From: Candidatus Sumerlaeota bacterium
GTDB taxonomy: Bacteria; Bacillota; SLNR01
Length of the DNA stretch: 50,799 nucleotides
NCBI GenBank assembly: GCA_007132905.1
Contig: SLNR01000079.1
Span: forward strand, 1-50,799
Direction of reading: 5' to 3'
Position 1 is the first letter of the stretch; every line of letters begins with the position of its first letter. This document shows, one piece after another, positions 50,692-50,799 of this stretch. The position numbers were made by a program, and so were the translations under genes. A model generated the notes under the pieces. That model did no database searches and was not told the origin of the DNA. It saw nothing but the letters and a program-made list of their open reading frames with translations.

Positions 50692-50799
50692 ATGGTATTT
50701 CCTGAAAAGCAAGAATTCATTGACAAGCTAGAGAAGAAGTTAGAAGAGGTCAAGGCGGAATTAAAGGAGACTAAAGAGGAACTAGAAAGCGCATCAGAA
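50692..50799 (+). CDS. Second coiled-coil protein, 3' partial
   Basis: The gene starts at ATG 50692 after AAAAAGGAGTGAG and is cut by the window end after 36 codons. It reads KQEFIDKLEKKLEEVKAELK, then a further charged heptad run. It resembles the start of the preceding protein (helical, Lys/Glu-rich, Phe-Ile/Leu-Asp opening), so the two may be tandem paralogues. The gap of 77 bases between them carries no clear terminator. Confidence 0.6.
   Translation, partial: MVFPEKQEFIDKLEKKLEEVKAELKETKEELESASE

Noticed and set aside
1-50799. tRNA, rRNA, insertion sequences, prophage or CRISPR arrays
   Set aside because: None was seen: no T-loop-like GGTTCGAATCC context, no transposase or integrase frame, and no repeat-spacer pattern by eye.

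Overview
This 50.8 kb window looks like chromosome from a motile Gram-positive bacterium of the Clostridia/Bacilli type. The signs are FliY, CheC and CheD alongside CheA/W/Y, a SigD-type sigma factor next to a SwrB-like gene, MurE with the DNPR motif (meso-diaminopimelate wall), SepF/YggT/DivIVA behind FtsZ, many GTG/TTG starts with AGGAGG-type ribosome binding sites, and near-universal plus-strand coding. The species cannot be named from the sequence. Everything reads as vertically inherited core genome except a short accessory stretch at 28.5-31.0 kb and the last kilobase.

Region 1 (1-16.4 kb) is the second half of a flagellar operon: the end of flgD, a flagellar operon protein, flgE, motA, motB, fliL, a short FliN-like gene, fliO, fliP, fliQ, fliR, flhB, flhA, flhF, flhG, a PilZ flagellar-brake gene, sigD, a SwrB-like gene, a tiny membrane protein, two rod/hook genes (flgF, flgG) and a rod-binding FlgJ-like protein. 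Genes overlap by a few bases or sit less than about 70 bp apart. fapA (DUF342) lies next, alone on the minus strand.

Region 2 (18.2-27.2 kb) is a switch and chemotaxis block: fliM, a second short FliN, a FliY with two CheC-like modules, cheW, cheA, cheY, cheC, cheD, cheB, cheR. A SigD-like promoter precedes fliM. In Bacillus, fliM-fliY-cheY sits between fliL and fliO; here it has been moved and a FliN-like gene fills that place.

Region 3 (27.2-31.0 kb) carries an EAL-HDOD gene with its own SigD-like promoter, a tandem ribbon-helix-helix-like protein, a small cysteine-rich protein, a GNAT acetyltransferase, and two intergenic stretches that each end in an intrinsic terminator.

Region 4 (31.0-49.2 kb) is a dcw (division and cell wall) cluster: mraZ behind a triple-repeat MraZ operator, rsmH, ftsL, a PASTA-type transpeptidase, murE, murF, mraY, ftsW, murG, murC, ftsQ, sbp, ftsA, ftsZ (own promoter), then nrdR, pgeF, sepF, yggT and divIVA. 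murD is absent from its usual place between mraY and ftsW, murB is absent near murC/ftsQ, and ylmE and ylmH are absent from the sepF group.

Region 5 (49.2-50.8 kb) has an MTA/SAH nucleosidase gene, a diverged c-di-GMP-I (GEMM) riboswitch candidate with a terminator hairpin, a consensus vegetative promoter, and two small tandem coiled-coil genes, the second cut by the window end. A c-di-GMP theme runs through the window (PilZ protein, EAL-HDOD protein, riboswitch candidate). The best candidates for something new are the three-site CheC-CheC-FliN protein with its split switch complex, and the intergenic RNA-like elements.
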